From Iphinoe sp. HA4291-MV1 (lineage in GTDB: Bacteria > Cyanobacteriota > Cyanobacteriia > Cyanobacteriales > Nostocaceae), in assembly GCA_019359415.1 (NCBI GenBank), contig JAHHHH010000002.1, positions 124,001 to 188,000 on the forward strand: a stretch of 64,000 nt of DNA, in the 5' to 3' direction. Shown piece after piece: positions 1 through 8,648 of this stretch (its first letter is position 1; each line of letters starts with the position of its first letter). The position numbers and the translations under genes were made by a program. The notes beneath the pieces are model-generated. The model made no database searches and was not told the origin of the DNA. It was given only the letters and a program-made list of their open reading frames with translations.

Positions 1-59
1 GTTGATTTTGGAGAAAAAGCGCGGAGCCGGAGACGCTCCGCCTCCGGTCAATCCTTCTC

Positions 60-95
60 CCCTGCCCCTCTGCCCCCCTGCCCCCCTGCCCCCCT
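60..95. repeat. C-rich 8-bp tandem repeat
   Basis: About four consecutive copies of a unit close to TGCCCCCC. It belongs with the short tandem repeats seen in several other gaps of this window and resembles the STRR class known in filamentous cyanobacteria. Confidence 0.7.
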
Positions 96-467
96 GCTGT
101 CTAAATGTGCAAATTAGGTGTTTAACAGCTTATGTCAAGCAGCGCTGTTTTTTTTGCTTTACATCCTTTACATCAAGGAATTTCATTTCTAAATTGTGGT
201 TTTTCCTTCCTAAGACTTAGACACCAGTATTTACCTTTAGAGTAGCTTCTTATACTAGAAAAATATTCATCCATAAGATAGAAATACTAATATCAAGTCT
301 GGTTAATTACTTATATTGAAAAAGGAGTCAGAAGCCAGAATTGGTGAAATCAGCAATCTTGAGCGTGGGGATTGGTGACCCGCCACTAATTGTAGACCGC
401 TAAATTTTCAATTTAGCGGGGGTCTTAAACCCACTTATTCAATCGAGCGTCGTACTCCGAGCCATTC

Positions 468-495
468 TGACACCTGACACCTGACACCTGACACC
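468..495. repeat. Heptamer TGACACC tandem repeat
   Basis: Four exact head-to-tail copies of TGACACC. The 7-bp unit length matches the STRR class of heterocystous cyanobacteria. Confidence 0.8.
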
Positions 496-666
496 TTCAT
501 TCTACTTAGATAAAAGTAGCGGAAGAACCAAAATTTTTTTGGTAAAGGTTTACTTATTGAGTGACACTTCCTCGGTAAACAGCACTCAATTTGAAGCAGA
601 GTTTGTAATCAAAAGCATTTTCACTAACCCTAACAAAAATTTAAGAATATTACTAACTTAGCTTTG

Positions 667-693
667 GACAAGGCGTTAGTTAAACGCCTTGTC
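667..693. repeat. Perfect 11-bp inverted repeat
   Basis: GACAAGGCGTT, a 5-nt loop, then AACGCCTTGTC. No T-run follows on either strand, so it is not a classic terminator. It lies about 115 bp before the response regulator and could shape the leader or be an orphan palindrome. Confidence 0.6.
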
Positions 694-808
694 AGTATTT
701 GTATTAGTAAATATGAATTTAATTGCTATTGGGGTAACAAGGATTACAAAACCTAAGACATAGGCTTTGTTACCTTGAAATTCATGCACGCTAAGGGGTC
801 TTGCCACC

Positions 809-1576
809 GTGGGTTCGGTTTGTATTGAAATCGTTGAGGGAAATCCCCATCTGAGGTCATTGCTTGGCTGGCACTTGCAACAACTGGACTATCGGGTGCA
901 TCAAGCTGCGAGTATTTATCAAGCTAGAGAAGTGTTTTTAAGCCATCAACCGACATTGGTTATTCTTGATGCCGACTTACCCGATAGTGATGGCATTGAG
1001 TTCTGCCATTGGTTACATCGTCAACAACAACCTTTAATTTTAATGCTATCTGCCCGTAGCAACGAAGCTGATATCGTCGCTGGTTTGAAAGCGGGAGCAG
1101 ATGACTATCTGTGCAAACCTTTTGGTATGCAGGAGTTTCTTGCACGGGTTGAGGCACTCATTCGCCGTAAGCGCACACCTGTTGCACCAGCTTATTTGGA
1201 TTATGGCGCTTTACAAATTGATTTGGTACAACGTCGCGTTCGCTTCCAAGGAGAGTTTATTGATTTAACACCTCAAGAATTTAGTTTGCTCTACGTTCTA
1301 GCGCAAGCCGGAGGAGTACCTTTGAGTCGGTCAGAATTGCTACGCCGTGCTTGGCCTGATGCCATTGATAACCCACGCACCATTGATACTCATGTTTTAT
1401 CACTGCGGAAAAAAGTAGAATTAGATCCCCGCCAACCTAGTTTAATTCAAACTATCCGCAATGTAGGATACAGATTTAACATGGAAATTTTGAATGCTCA
1501 GATTCCACAATTACCAACAAAGTTACCTAAAGAGAGATTCAGCAATCACCATTCCACACTAAGTACTCAGCGGTGA
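809..1576 (+). CDS. OmpR-family two-component response regulator
   Basis: A 255-residue response regulator, predicted to be a phosphorylation-controlled DNA-binding transcription factor. The receiver domain spans about residues 5-120, with phosphoacceptor Asp54 in VILDADLPD, the switch residue in LSAR near 81, and Lys103 in CKPF. A winged-helix domain follows at about 130-222 (TPQEFSLL, RTIDTHVLSLRKK, IRNVGYRF). The usual Asp-Asp pair at the receiver start is replaced by IEIVEGN, so metal binding may be altered. A poorly structured tail of about 30 residues ends the protein. The start is GTG at 809. No histidine kinase is adjacent, so it is an orphan regulator. The sequence is typical of Nostocales, but I cannot name the specific regulator. 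Confidence 0.92.
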   Translation: MGSVCIEIVEGNPHLRSLLGWHLQQLDYRVHQAASIYQAREVFLSHQPTLVILDADLPDSDGIEFCHWLHRQQQPLILMLSARSNEADIVAGLKAGADDYLCKPFGMQEFLARVEALIRRKRTPVAPAYLDYGALQIDLVQRRVRFQGEFIDLTPQEFSLLYVLAQAGGVPLSRSELLRRAWPDAIDNPRTIDTHVLSLRKKVELDPRQPSLIQTIRNVGYRFNMEILNAQIPQLPTKLPKERFSNHHSTLSTQR

Positions 1577-1604
1577 CAGAGGGACAAGCCAATTCAAAAT
1601 TCAC

Positions 1605-2426
1605 TCATTCAAATTCATCTTGGGCTTTTACTTGTGTTAAGTTTTCTCTTAAATTAGCCCAGCTTATTTCAGACGCTTCTTGATTGACAAGTAAGCGACC
1701 TTGTTGTAAGTACAGTAGCCGTGTACAAAACTTCTGAGCTAGCTCAAGCTGGTGATTTACCATAACAACCGTTGTTTGATAACTTTGAGCTAGCTGGCTT
1801 AAAATCTCTATAAGATGCTCAGCTTTATCTGTATCTAAAGCAGAGGTTGGTTCATCTAACAATAATATTTTAGGTTGAATAACTAAAGCACGAGCGATCA
1901 CCACAAGCTGTCGTTGACCCGCAGAAAGTTGCACCTCAGTCCGCGCTAACCATTCATCTGGTATTTGCAACTGTTCTATCCAGTGACTGACGCGTTGCTG
2001 AATTGTCTGTTTGGGTAAACTACGCAAAACCAGAGGATAAGCCAAAGCTTCTTTCACTGTCATTCCTAACAGCTTGGACTCTTGGGGTACAAGTGTCACT
2101 ACCGAGCGTAGCTGTAATATGGGAATTTGAGAATACTGCTGATTATCCAGATAAATCTTACCGCTTGTGGGTTCACTCAAACGGTTCAGCAGGCGTAATA
2201 AATAAGTTTTTCCTGCACCGGATGGTCCAACAATGGCAACGCGTTCTCCCTCAAATACCTCAAAGGAAATATCCTGTAATATTGGATGTCCTAGTTGGTT
2301 ACTCTGACTCTGGGTTTTCAGACTGGCAAAAAGACTGACTTGTTCCAGGCGCAGTTGTGCTTTGAGGGGAAGTTTCCTTTGCGTGTCTTGTTGAGTTTCC
2401 ACTCTTAACCTTTGTTTAAATCTCAC
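1605..2426 (-). CDS. ABC transporter ATP-binding protein
   Basis: A 273-residue ABC ATPase that would power a membrane transporter. Walker A is GPSGAGKT at residues 67-74; the signature is LSAGQ near 170, and Walker B is LLLDEPTSALD. A short N-terminal extension rich in Gln and Lys precedes the domain. The general look is that of small ATPases such as FetA or phosphate-type ATPases, but the substrate cannot be read from sequence. No permease is adjacent. The gene converges with the response regulator. Downstream of its start comes a stretch of broken genes, so a former partner permease may have been lost. Confidence 0.88.
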   Translation of the reverse strand: MRFKQRLRVETQQDTQRKLPLKAQLRLEQVSLFASLKTQSQSNQLGHPILQDISFEVFEGERVAIVGPSGAGKTYLLRLLNRLSEPTSGKIYLDNQQYSQIPILQLRSVVTLVPQESKLLGMTVKEALAYPLVLRSLPKQTIQQRVSHWIEQLQIPDEWLARTEVQLSAGQRQLVVIARALVIQPKILLLDEPTSALDTDKAEHLIEILSQLAQSYQTTVVMVNHQLELAQKFCTRLLYLQQGRLLVNQEASEISWANLRENLTQVKAQDEFE

Positions 2427-2467
2427 TCCAATTTAGCAAGGCATGACTAACGAATGTAGCAAAGACT

Positions 2468-2746
2468 CTAATTGATGTTACCTTGCGCTAAAGCTGTAGC
2501 GATCGCCCAACCATCAACTAACAGCAGTAGTAGCGTAAAACTAAGTAAAATGAAATACATCCACGGTTGTGCTAAAGGATAGACATCTGTCGTATCTATC
2601 CCTGTTTTTTCTTGCACAAGTTTCACCAAACGGGCAAATCCGACGACACGCATCGGTAGTAAATAAGCTTTTCCATCCTGACTCAAGAAGTAGTAAACAA
2701 TTCCTCCTTGACCAGTGTAGTCGTGCGGGGTTTTAACTCTTTTACT
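2468..2746 (-). pseudogene. C-terminal remnant of an unidentified membrane protein
   Basis: The frame reads openly from a stop near 2746 into a coherent C-terminus. It has a soluble stretch (DYTGQGGIVYYFLSQDGKAY, VVGFARLVKLVQEKTG), then one hydrophobic segment (MYFILLSFTLLLLLVDGWAIA) and a short tail. It has no credible start codon of its own: the only candidates are an internal TTG at 2686 and Met codons farther in. It joins directly to the N-terminal remnant upstream on the same strand. I read it as the 3' end of a longer gene lost by deletion. The parent family is not recognised. Confidence 0.55.
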
Positions 2747-2753
2747 TCAGACC

Positions 2754-2946
2754 AAGCAATCGTCGCAATTTTTCCAAGTAACCCTAGAGATTGCGGGTTA
2801 GTATTGGGCGACGGTACGGGGAAAAATAAAATATCTACTTGTCGAACTTCATCAGTAACTTCGCGACTGACTTCCACCTTTCCTAAAGGTGAGAGTAATT
2901 TTTCCAAATATTGCTTGGCGAACTGATCGTGAGGCTGTCGGGTCAT
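2754..2946 (-). pseudogene. N-terminal remnant of an Rpn-like or DUF4351-type protein
   Basis: The reading frame begins MTRQPHDQFAKQYLEKLLSP, followed by GKVEVSREVTDEVRQVDILF. This opening is typical of a widespread cyanobacterial family of about 280 residues related to PD-(D/E)XK nuclease-like transposase-associated proteins. Family similarity stops after about residue 64 (LGLLGKIATIA). The frame then runs about 24 codons into the neighbouring remnant before a stop at 2683. The gene is therefore truncated to its first quarter and is unlikely to be functional. Family assignment is from memory of the N-terminal motif. Confidence 0.55.
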
Positions 2947-2956
2947 TTGTGATACA

Positions 2957-3403
2957 TTAAGGTAAGTACTTTTGTACCACAATCCAGCCTGTTAGCGATA
3001 CCCAAATAAAGTCAAAAAACAGGGCAATGTTAGCACCTATGTGGATACGTCTAGCCCAAGGTCGTCTAGCATTAATAAGTAATGCACTCCCAGCAGAAAG
3101 CAAAACCAGCACAACTGCAGTCAAACCCGCAATCAGGTGTGGTGAGTGTCCCAAGGAACCAAAGTGACCTAAAGTGCCAATAATGCCAATGAGTAACAGA
3201 AGCAGCACTAAACTTACTATGCAACTGCCGATTAAGTAGTGAAGGGAAAGCAGCCAGCTGGGTCGTTCTTGCTGTATTCTTCTGGTACGAAATATCCAAA
3301 TACCCGTTATTGCCAATAGCAAATAAGCTAGTAGCGATAAACCCATCGACCATGCTGCTATTCTCCACAGCCAAAGAAAAGACGGTAAGTGCATAGTAAA
3401 CAT
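2957..3403 (-). CDS. DUF4079 family membrane protein
   Basis: A 148-residue integral membrane protein with four hydrophobic segments. The segments are near residues 12-35, 48-72, 83-107 and 119-142. Short conserved-looking polar pieces (HYLIGS, FGSLGHSPHLIAG, RRPWARRIHIGAN) contain several His residues, as in cyanobacterial DUF4079 proteins, which resemble b-type cytochrome-like four-helix proteins. The start is ATG at 3403; a second ATG at 3394 is possible. Its function is unknown. The 5' end of the neighbouring remnant begins just after its stop. Confidence 0.8.
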   Translation of the reverse strand: MFTMHLPSFLWLWRIAAWSMGLSLLAYLLLAITGIWIFRTRRIQQERPSWLLSLHYLIGSCIVSLVLLLLLIGIIGTLGHFGSLGHSPHLIAGLTAVVLVLLSAGSALLINARRPWARRIHIGANIALFFDFIWVSLTGWIVVQKYLP

Positions 3404-3481
3404 TGTAGATGGTGTGGAGAGAGTGCGATTGGGAGATGGGGAGAATAATTTTTAACTTTTGAGTCTTAACCAAACAGAAGA

Positions 3482-3503
3482 GGGCTGCTGAGTTCAGCAA
3501 CCC
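3482..3503 (-). terminator. Candidate terminator after DUF1830 gene
   Basis: A 10-bp stem with one G-T pair (GGGTTGCTGA with TCAGCAGCCC on the minus strand, 2-nt loop) followed by TCTTCTGTTT. It lies 25 bp after the stop of the gene at 3528-3920. Confidence 0.55.
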
Positions 3504-3527
3504 TTAAACTAAGGAAAATTGTTTTTT

Positions 3528-3920
3528 TTAATCAACGGATACTAAACCAGCGACTTGTAAGGGTTTTATGAAATCTCCGGTTTTTGTATTAATCTGCACA
3601 ATTCGTTTTTTTAAATTAGGGTCCATTGCTGATTCTGAGTCTGTGTCAAACTCGTAACTGCTAGGTTCAGCGATCGCAAGGCGATTGCACGGAATCTTAT
3701 CCGATAAAATAGCACTTGCCATCATCCCCGTGTGAATCTCAAGTTGAGCTTCTCTCGGAGCTTCAAACACTAACCTTTGTCCAGGAAAAATAACCCGTTC
3801 AAAGTACCAGCTGGGAATATTCGAGATGCGAGCCACCTGTATTTTGCCTGTGGCATTTACGTAGCAGCAGAAAAGTTTACCTGATTGCTCAGGTGGTAGA
3901 GGATCTAATATTTGAGCCAT
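3528..3920 (-). CDS. DUF1830 domain-containing protein
   Basis: A 130-residue cyanobacterial protein of unknown function. The DUF1830 core covers about residues 15-85 (FCCYVNATGKIQVARISNI, WYFERVIFPGQRLVFEAP, LEIHTGM), including the conserved Cys-Cys-Tyr and the WYFERV and PGQRL motifs. The C-terminal 45 residues are charged and ordered differently. There is no signal peptide or membrane segment, so it is probably cytoplasmic. It is transcribed alone, away from the divergent radical SAM gene. Confidence 0.85.
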   Translation of the reverse strand: MAQILDPLPPEQSGKLFCCYVNATGKIQVARISNIPSWYFERVIFPGQRLVFEAPREAQLEIHTGMMASAILSDKIPCNRLAIAEPSSYEFDTDSESAMDPNLKKRIVQINTKTGDFIKPLQVAGLVSVD

Positions 3921-4492
3921 AACTGCTGAGGAGCTTTACGCCACTATTTTACATTACACCAGTCAAGCTAGCACTGCTTGATCCCCGACTGCTGTAACTC
4001 CGACTACCAACTGAAATTTTCTACATTATTTCTATCTTAAGATATGCTGGAAGGATGAAAAAATTGTAAAAATTTATGCCTTTTTCGCAATTGTACATTA
4101 TCCTCAGACAAATATATTGTTCGCTGATTCACAAAAAAATCACTAAGAGTGTCATTCACTAGTCATTTATAGGCTTCTAACCCACTACCAAGGGACGGGA
4201 TCATTGTTTTGCAAAGAGAATCGGTGTTATTTGGTTATTTGAAAGCAAGATATAGAAAAATTTTTATAATATCTATCCTCAGGAACTGTACATCTGACGG
4301 CAAAGTTCATTTAACTATTTTTACTACTATCAATTTTTACCACTATCAATAAAAAAAGCAGACTAACGAATGATCTGTATAAATGTCAAGTAAAATTAAG
4401 ATATAGAATAACAAACAAAATAAACACTTCTTTAAAAGAAATTGCTCTCGCTTTCCCTTGAAAACAGCAAGATGGGAGTTAAAAGACCTGTG
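3921..4492. other. Divergent intergenic region
   Basis: About 570 bp of AT-rich DNA between two divergent genes. It should hold promoters for the DUF1830 and radical SAM genes. I saw no clear palindromic NtcA-type site (GTA-N8-TAC) and no strong tandem repeat. Confidence 0.5.
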
Positions 4493-6064
4493 ATGGACAA
4501 TCGAATTCTCTATGTTCGCCTTCCTTGTAACCCCATCTTTCCTATTGGGGTTGTTTATCTTGCAGATCATATCCACAAGCTGTTTCCCACCATTGAACAG
4601 CGCATTTTTGATTTAGGGTGTGTACCACCTTTAGATTACACCTCTGCTCTGGATCAGTGTATCGATGAATTTAAACCAACACTGCTGGTTTTTTCTTGGC
4701 GAGATATCCAAATTTATGCTCCGGTAGGTGGACGTGGTGGTAACCCATTGCAAAATGCCTTTGAAATCTTTTATGCCAAAAACCCCTTAGTGAAATTACA
4801 CGGTGCTTTGGGCGGTTTGCGGATGCTGACAAGTTACTATACAGAGCTGTGGCGTAACCTGGGATTAATCAAACGTGGTTTGAAACGTGCCCGCAAATAT
4901 CATTCAGATATCCGCCTAGTTGTGGGTGGTGGTGCAGTGAGTGTATTTTACGAACAGCTGGGTAAAAGCTTGCCCAAGGGGACAATTATTTCTGTGGGTG
5001 AGGGCGAAACTCTGCTAGAAAAACTTTTAAATGCCAAAGACTTTGGAGATGAACGGTGTTACGTAGTGGGAGAGTCTCAACCACGTACACGACTGATTCA
5101 TGAACAACCTACTCCAGTCCAAAAAACCGCTTGTAACTACGACTATATCGAAAGTATCTGGTCAGAATTTAACTATTACCTACAAGAAGAAGATTTCTAC
5201 ATTGGCGTACAAACCAAACGTGGTTGTCCCCACAACTGCTGTTATTGCGTTTATACCGTTGTAGAAGGCAAACAAGTACGTATTAACCCTGCTGATGAAG
5301 TTGTTGCTGAAATGCGGCAACTTTATAATCGTGGCATACGTAACTTCTGGTTTACCGATGCCCAATTTATCCCCGCCCGGAAATTCATCGAAGATGCAGA
5401 AGAATTATTGCAGAAAATTGTTGATTCTGGCATGACAGATATCCACTGGGCAGCATACATCCGCGCCGACAACCTCACACCAAAAATGTGTGAGTTGATG
5501 GTGAAAACCGGGATGAACTACTTTGAAATTGGTATTACTAGTGGTTCTCAAGAACTCGTTCGCAAGATGCGGATGGGTTACAATCTCCGAACAGTCTTAC
5601 AAAACTGCCGTGACTTGAAAGCTGCTGGATTCAACGACCTAGTTTCCGTCAACTACTCCTTTAACGTGATTGACGAACGCCCAAAAACTATTCGCCAAAC
5701 CATCGCTTATCACCGCGAATTAGAAAAGATTTTTGGTGTTGACAAAGTCGAACCTGCTATCTTCTTCATCGGGCTACAACCTCATACCCATTTAGAAGAA
5801 TATGCCTTCAAAGAAGGTATTGTGAAACCAGGGTACAATCCCATGAGCCAGATGCCTTGGGATGTGAGAAAAGTTCTATGGAATCCCGAACCTCTCGGTT
5901 CCTTCTTTGGCGAAGTCTGCTTGCAAGCATGGCGACGCAACCCCAATGACTTTGGACGCGAAGTTATGAAAATATTAGAGGAAAGAGTGGGTTGTGCTGA
6001 TTTAGAAGAAGCACTTTCCGCACCGATTGAGGTGAAAGAAAGAAAGATGTTGGTTGCAACATAA
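4493..6064 (+). CDS. Radical SAM protein, photosystem II high-light acclimation type
   Basis: A 523-residue B12-binding-like radical SAM enzyme. The N-terminal third (to about 190) is a cobalamin-binding-like Rossmann region (LPCNPIFPIGVVYLADH, VVGGGAVSVFYEQLGK, VGEGETLLEKLL). The radical SAM core follows from about 235, with the cluster motif CPHNCCYC in the required C-x3-C-x2-C spacing and a C-terminal helical part. Cyanobacterial homologues are annotated as photosystem II high-light acclimation radical SAM proteins; the chemistry is unknown. The frame is open from a TTG at 4442, but ATG at 4493 gives the conserved start MDNRILYVRLPC; ATG at 4472 is an alternative. It appears monocistronic. 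Confidence 0.88.
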   Translation: MDNRILYVRLPCNPIFPIGVVYLADHIHKLFPTIEQRIFDLGCVPPLDYTSALDQCIDEFKPTLLVFSWRDIQIYAPVGGRGGNPLQNAFEIFYAKNPLVKLHGALGGLRMLTSYYTELWRNLGLIKRGLKRARKYHSDIRLVVGGGAVSVFYEQLGKSLPKGTIISVGEGETLLEKLLNAKDFGDERCYVVGESQPRTRLIHEQPTPVQKTACNYDYIESIWSEFNYYLQEEDFYIGVQTKRGCPHNCCYCVYTVVEGKQVRINPADEVVAEMRQLYNRGIRNFWFTDAQFIPARKFIEDAEELLQKIVDSGMTDIHWAAYIRADNLTPKMCELMVKTGMNYFEIGITSGSQELVRKMRMGYNLRTVLQNCRDLKAAGFNDLVSVNYSFNVIDERPKTIRQTIAYHRELEKIFGVDKVEPAIFFIGLQPHTHLEEYAFKEGIVKPGYNPMSQMPWDVRKVLWNPEPLGSFFGEVCLQAWRRNPNDFGREVMKILEERVGCADLEEALSAPIEVKERKMLVAT

Positions 6065-6100
6065 CCTTTCTCCCCCGTCAACCCTCCCTATTCCCCTCTT

Positions 6101-6196
6101 GCTACCGTGTACACACATCTCGCTCAAAACCTCACCCTCGCTTTTAGCGTAGCTAAAATCTTTCCCTCTCCTTAATAAGGCTACCGTGTACACACA
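6101..6196. repeat. 17-bp direct repeat pair
   Basis: GCTACCGTGTACACACA occurs at 6101-6117 and again at 6180-6196, 79 bp apart. Between them lies a pyrimidine-rich stretch with a small palindrome (TTTTAGC and GCTAAAA). Confidence 0.8.
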
Positions 6197-6466
6197 AGTC
6201 CTGTCCGCATACGTTTCAACTCTTCTAACCCAAATAACTTAAATGATTTAATCGTTTACAGTTGCGCTAGGCTACGTGTTTATTTAAAATCAAATCCCAA
6301 TGTGAGCGATAATGATCGCACCCTCTGCGATGGCATTCCTATCAAGAGCAATTAGCTTATCAATTACTGTTACCGCGATCGCACTTTCGGGAAATTTTCG
6401 GGGTGATCGCTTAAAAAAGTCAAACAATGCACTTTTTAAAACAGGCGATCATTGTTTATATTCCCT

Positions 6467-6676
6467 GTAGGAACTTCTGCTTTCCTTGCAGCAACTTCCG
6501 CTTTTACGTTTCCGTGTTTCGCGCAGCCTGTAGGAACTTCCGTCTTCACGTTTCCGTGTTTCGCGCAGCTTGTAGCAACTTCCGTCTGACTTGTAACAAC
6601 TTCTGTTTTCCTTGCAGCAACTTCCGCTTTCACATTTCCGTGTTTCGCGCAGCCTGTAGCAGTTTCTGCCTTGACG
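6467..6676 (-). repeat. Ten-unit 21-bp tandem array coding heptapeptides
   Basis: Ten consecutive units of exactly 21 bp. Seven are of type A (consensus GTAGCAACTTCCG plus a variable end) and three of type B (begin TTTCCGTGTTTCGCGCAG), in the order A A B A B A A A B A. On the minus strand the units read as heptapeptides such as KAEVPTG, KTEVVTS and QTEVATS, with inserted CAKHGNV. That frame is open from about 6723 to 6436, but its only start candidates are GTG and it has no clear ribosome site. It may be a repeat locus and not an expressed gene. Confidence 0.8.
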
Positions 6677-6766
6677 TTGTTAGAAACTATCCACAGAGGT
6701 GCAAGATATAAGGGTAACTAAGTACGTTAATAGGAGGATAATAAACGTATCTCAACATTGCAAATT

Positions 6767-7879
6767 ATGAAAAAGCTCAGTTCATTTGTTCTAGCAGCTG
6801 TTCTAGCAGCACTTTTGTTTGGTGGTGGTTTGACAAAATTGACACAAGCATCTGCCAACAACAAAAAATGGCATACTCATCGGATTGGCATTGAGCATAT
6901 GGAAGATTTATCGTCGGTTGGCACTAAGGCTCCCACCGTTACAGGCAGAATTGTCCGCTATGATTCCCATATTAACAGTATTGTTCCCACTGATGCCAAA
7001 TTAGAACAATTGGCGGATGGATTTCTCTGGGTGGAAGGTCCCCTCTGGAATCGAAACGAGAATTATCTGCTGTTTTCGGATGTGAAAGCCAATAAAATCT
7101 ACAAATGGAAACCGGGGAAAGGGGTCTCGACTTATTTGAGTCCCAGTGGATATACGGGGAGCGCTCCCTTTAACGGGATAGAACCCGGTTCTAATGGGTT
7201 AATCTTTGATAGCCAGGGGAGACTGGTGATGTGTCAGCATGGCAATCGTCGCATCGCTCGGTTAGAGAACAGAGAGAACAACACCCAAATTGCTCTGGCA
7301 GATCAGTATGACAACAAACGCTTGAACAGCCCCAATGACCTGGTTTACAAATCTAATGGTGACCTGTACTTTACCGATCCCCCCTATGGTTTGCCAACTC
7401 AAAGACATGATGATCCAGAGAAGGAACTCCCGTTCAGTGGCGTTTACCGCCTATCGCCCGATGGCAAGTTAACGCTATTGACTGATGAGATTCGTTCTCC
7501 CAATGGCATTGCATTTTCTCCAGATGAAAAGATTCTCTATATCTCCGATTCAACCACCAAACAATCGAGATGGTTGGCATATGATGTTGCACCGGACGGC
7601 ACGCTTCAAAATGGTCGCACGATTGCGGATGGCTGGATATGGGAACGCAACCGCCAGGGTAATCCTGATGGGATCAAGGTTGATAAGGCAGGTAATGTGT
7701 ACGCTGCTGCACCCGAGGCAGTTTTCATTTTTGCTCCCGATGGGACGCTTCTGGGGAGTATTGAAACGGGTGTACGAACAAGCAATGTAGCCTGGGGAGA
7801 AGATGGTCACAGCCTCTTTATTACAGCCAACACAGCCATCTATCGCATTCGCTTGACTGCCACAGGCGAAGGATATTAA
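6767..7879 (+). CDS. Exported SMP-30/gluconolactonase family protein
   Basis: A 370-residue six-bladed beta-propeller lactonase-like hydrolase. An N-terminal signal peptide (KK, then FVLAAVLAALLFGGG, ending near LTQASA) predicts export to the periplasm. Motifs of the SMP-30 family are visible: the metal-ligand Glu in WVEGPLW, the Asn in LNSPNDLV, and an Asp in GNPDGIKVD. TDPPYG and RSPNGIAFSPDEK also match the family. The substrate is unknown; lactone or sugar-acid hydrolysis is the usual reaction. ATG at 6767 begins the positively charged n-region; an in-frame TTG lies three codons upstream. AGGAGG at 6732 is too distant to decide. No operon partner is nearby. Confidence 0.85.
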   Translation: MKKLSSFVLAAVLAALLFGGGLTKLTQASANNKKWHTHRIGIEHMEDLSSVGTKAPTVTGRIVRYDSHINSIVPTDAKLEQLADGFLWVEGPLWNRNENYLLFSDVKANKIYKWKPGKGVSTYLSPSGYTGSAPFNGIEPGSNGLIFDSQGRLVMCQHGNRRIARLENRENNTQIALADQYDNKRLNSPNDLVYKSNGDLYFTDPPYGLPTQRHDDPEKELPFSGVYRLSPDGKLTLLTDEIRSPNGIAFSPDEKILYISDSTTKQSRWLAYDVAPDGTLQNGRTIADGWIWERNRQGNPDGIKVDKAGNVYAAAPEAVFIFAPDGTLLGSIETGVRTSNVAWGEDGHSLFITANTAIYRIRLTATGEGY

Positions 7880-8283
7880 CGTCAGTCTGCTATAAGATTG
7901 CCCTGTCAGGGGTGCAGGTTCTCTAGTTTAGTGAACAATCCCATCATTGCTTCAAAGTTTTCTCTTTGATACTGGGACGGCATATAGCAATCCTAAATCA
8001 TTTGTAAAATTCTCTCTTCTCTCTTTTCTTGGCGCTCTTCTCCTGGCGGAGACGCTGCTTTGTAAGTCCTGCGGACAGGCTTGCGCCAACGCCTCTGGCG
8101 TCGCCCTTTGGGCGAAGGCGTCTTGGCGGTTGATAATTTTTACAACTCAAATAGGACTGCTATAGTTATCTTTTCTCATTTTTCAAACTACCAGTTGATG
8201 TATCACTTTTTTTTACAAACATTACTTCTATCCTCAATTTTTCAATCCAAAGTTTTAGATATATTTGTTAATCAAAAATAAAC
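7880..8283. other. Intergenic region with MITE-like repeat
   Basis: About 400 bp without a gene. Nearly half is the element at 7983-8164, which itself carries a nested palindromic repeat. The remainder is AT-rich and leads into the WD40 remnant. Confidence 0.6.
7983..8164. mobile_element. MITE-like inverted-repeat element, copy 1
   Basis: Left end TATAGCAATCCTAAATCATT, right end AAATAGGACTGCTATA: the ends are inverted relative to each other. A copy with the same ends lies at 57949-58115. The interior holds GC-rich palindromes, including one of three copies of a 19-bp dispersed repeat (8062-8080). No coding capacity is present. The length is 182 bp. Confidence 0.6.
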
Positions 8284-8535
8284 TTGAAGAGTAGAGATGG
8301 TACAGATATCTCTGGAACTAACATTACAGTATCTTCAGTCGCTTTTAGTCCTAATGGTCAAACTCTCGTCAGTGGCTCTGAAGATGAGACTATAAAGCTG
8401 TGGAATGTCAAAACAGGTGAGTGTGTAAAAACACTGAGAATCCCCAGACTCTACGAAGGTACAAACATTACTAGAGTTTCTAGTTTAGCTGAAGCACAAA
8501 AAACCACCTTGATAGCCCTCAGTGCATTGGCGTAG
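8284..8535 (+). pseudogene. 3' remnant of a WD40-repeat protein
   Basis: An 83-codon open stretch with one WD40 blade: [36 protein letters not shown]. It ends [29 protein letters not shown], the typical C-terminus of the large cyanobacterial NB-ARC or NACHT WD40 proteins. Only this last blade and tail survive; the start would be an arbitrary TTG. I infer a decayed fragment, left by deletion of a much longer gene. Confidence 0.75.
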
Positions 8536-8648
8536 CGTAGCCTTTAACCAGTAAACTAAAAAATAACCAGCGCAAACTTCACATTAAATTCAAAACTCAA
8601 AACTTTCTCTCTTCCTTGACATCTTTGCGGTTCATTTCACTAAATCTC

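Larger units (their letters stand above)
1..808. other. Repeat-rich intergenic stretch
   Basis: I see no convincing gene here. It holds a C-rich tandem repeat (unit TGCCCCCC) at about 60-95, an imperfect hairpin at 394-425 (GCTAAATT paired with AATTTAGC), four copies of the heptamer TGACACC at 468-495, and a perfect 11-bp stem at 667-693 (GACAAGGCGTT, loop AGTTA). The last part must contain the promoter of the response regulator that starts at 809, but I could not identify a clear promoter box. Confidence 0.6.
6065..6766. other. Repeat-filled intergenic region
   Basis: A 700-bp gap. It holds a 17-bp direct repeat (GCTACCGTGTACACACA at 6101-6117 and 6180-6196), HIP1 sites near 6376, the ten-unit 21-bp array at 6467-6676, and AGGAGG at 6732-6737 upstream of the lactonase gene. 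Confidence 0.7.

Noticed and set aside
2-220. Open frame at the left edge rich in Pro and Cys
   Set aside because: It is produced by the C-rich tandem repeat and has no protein-like pattern.
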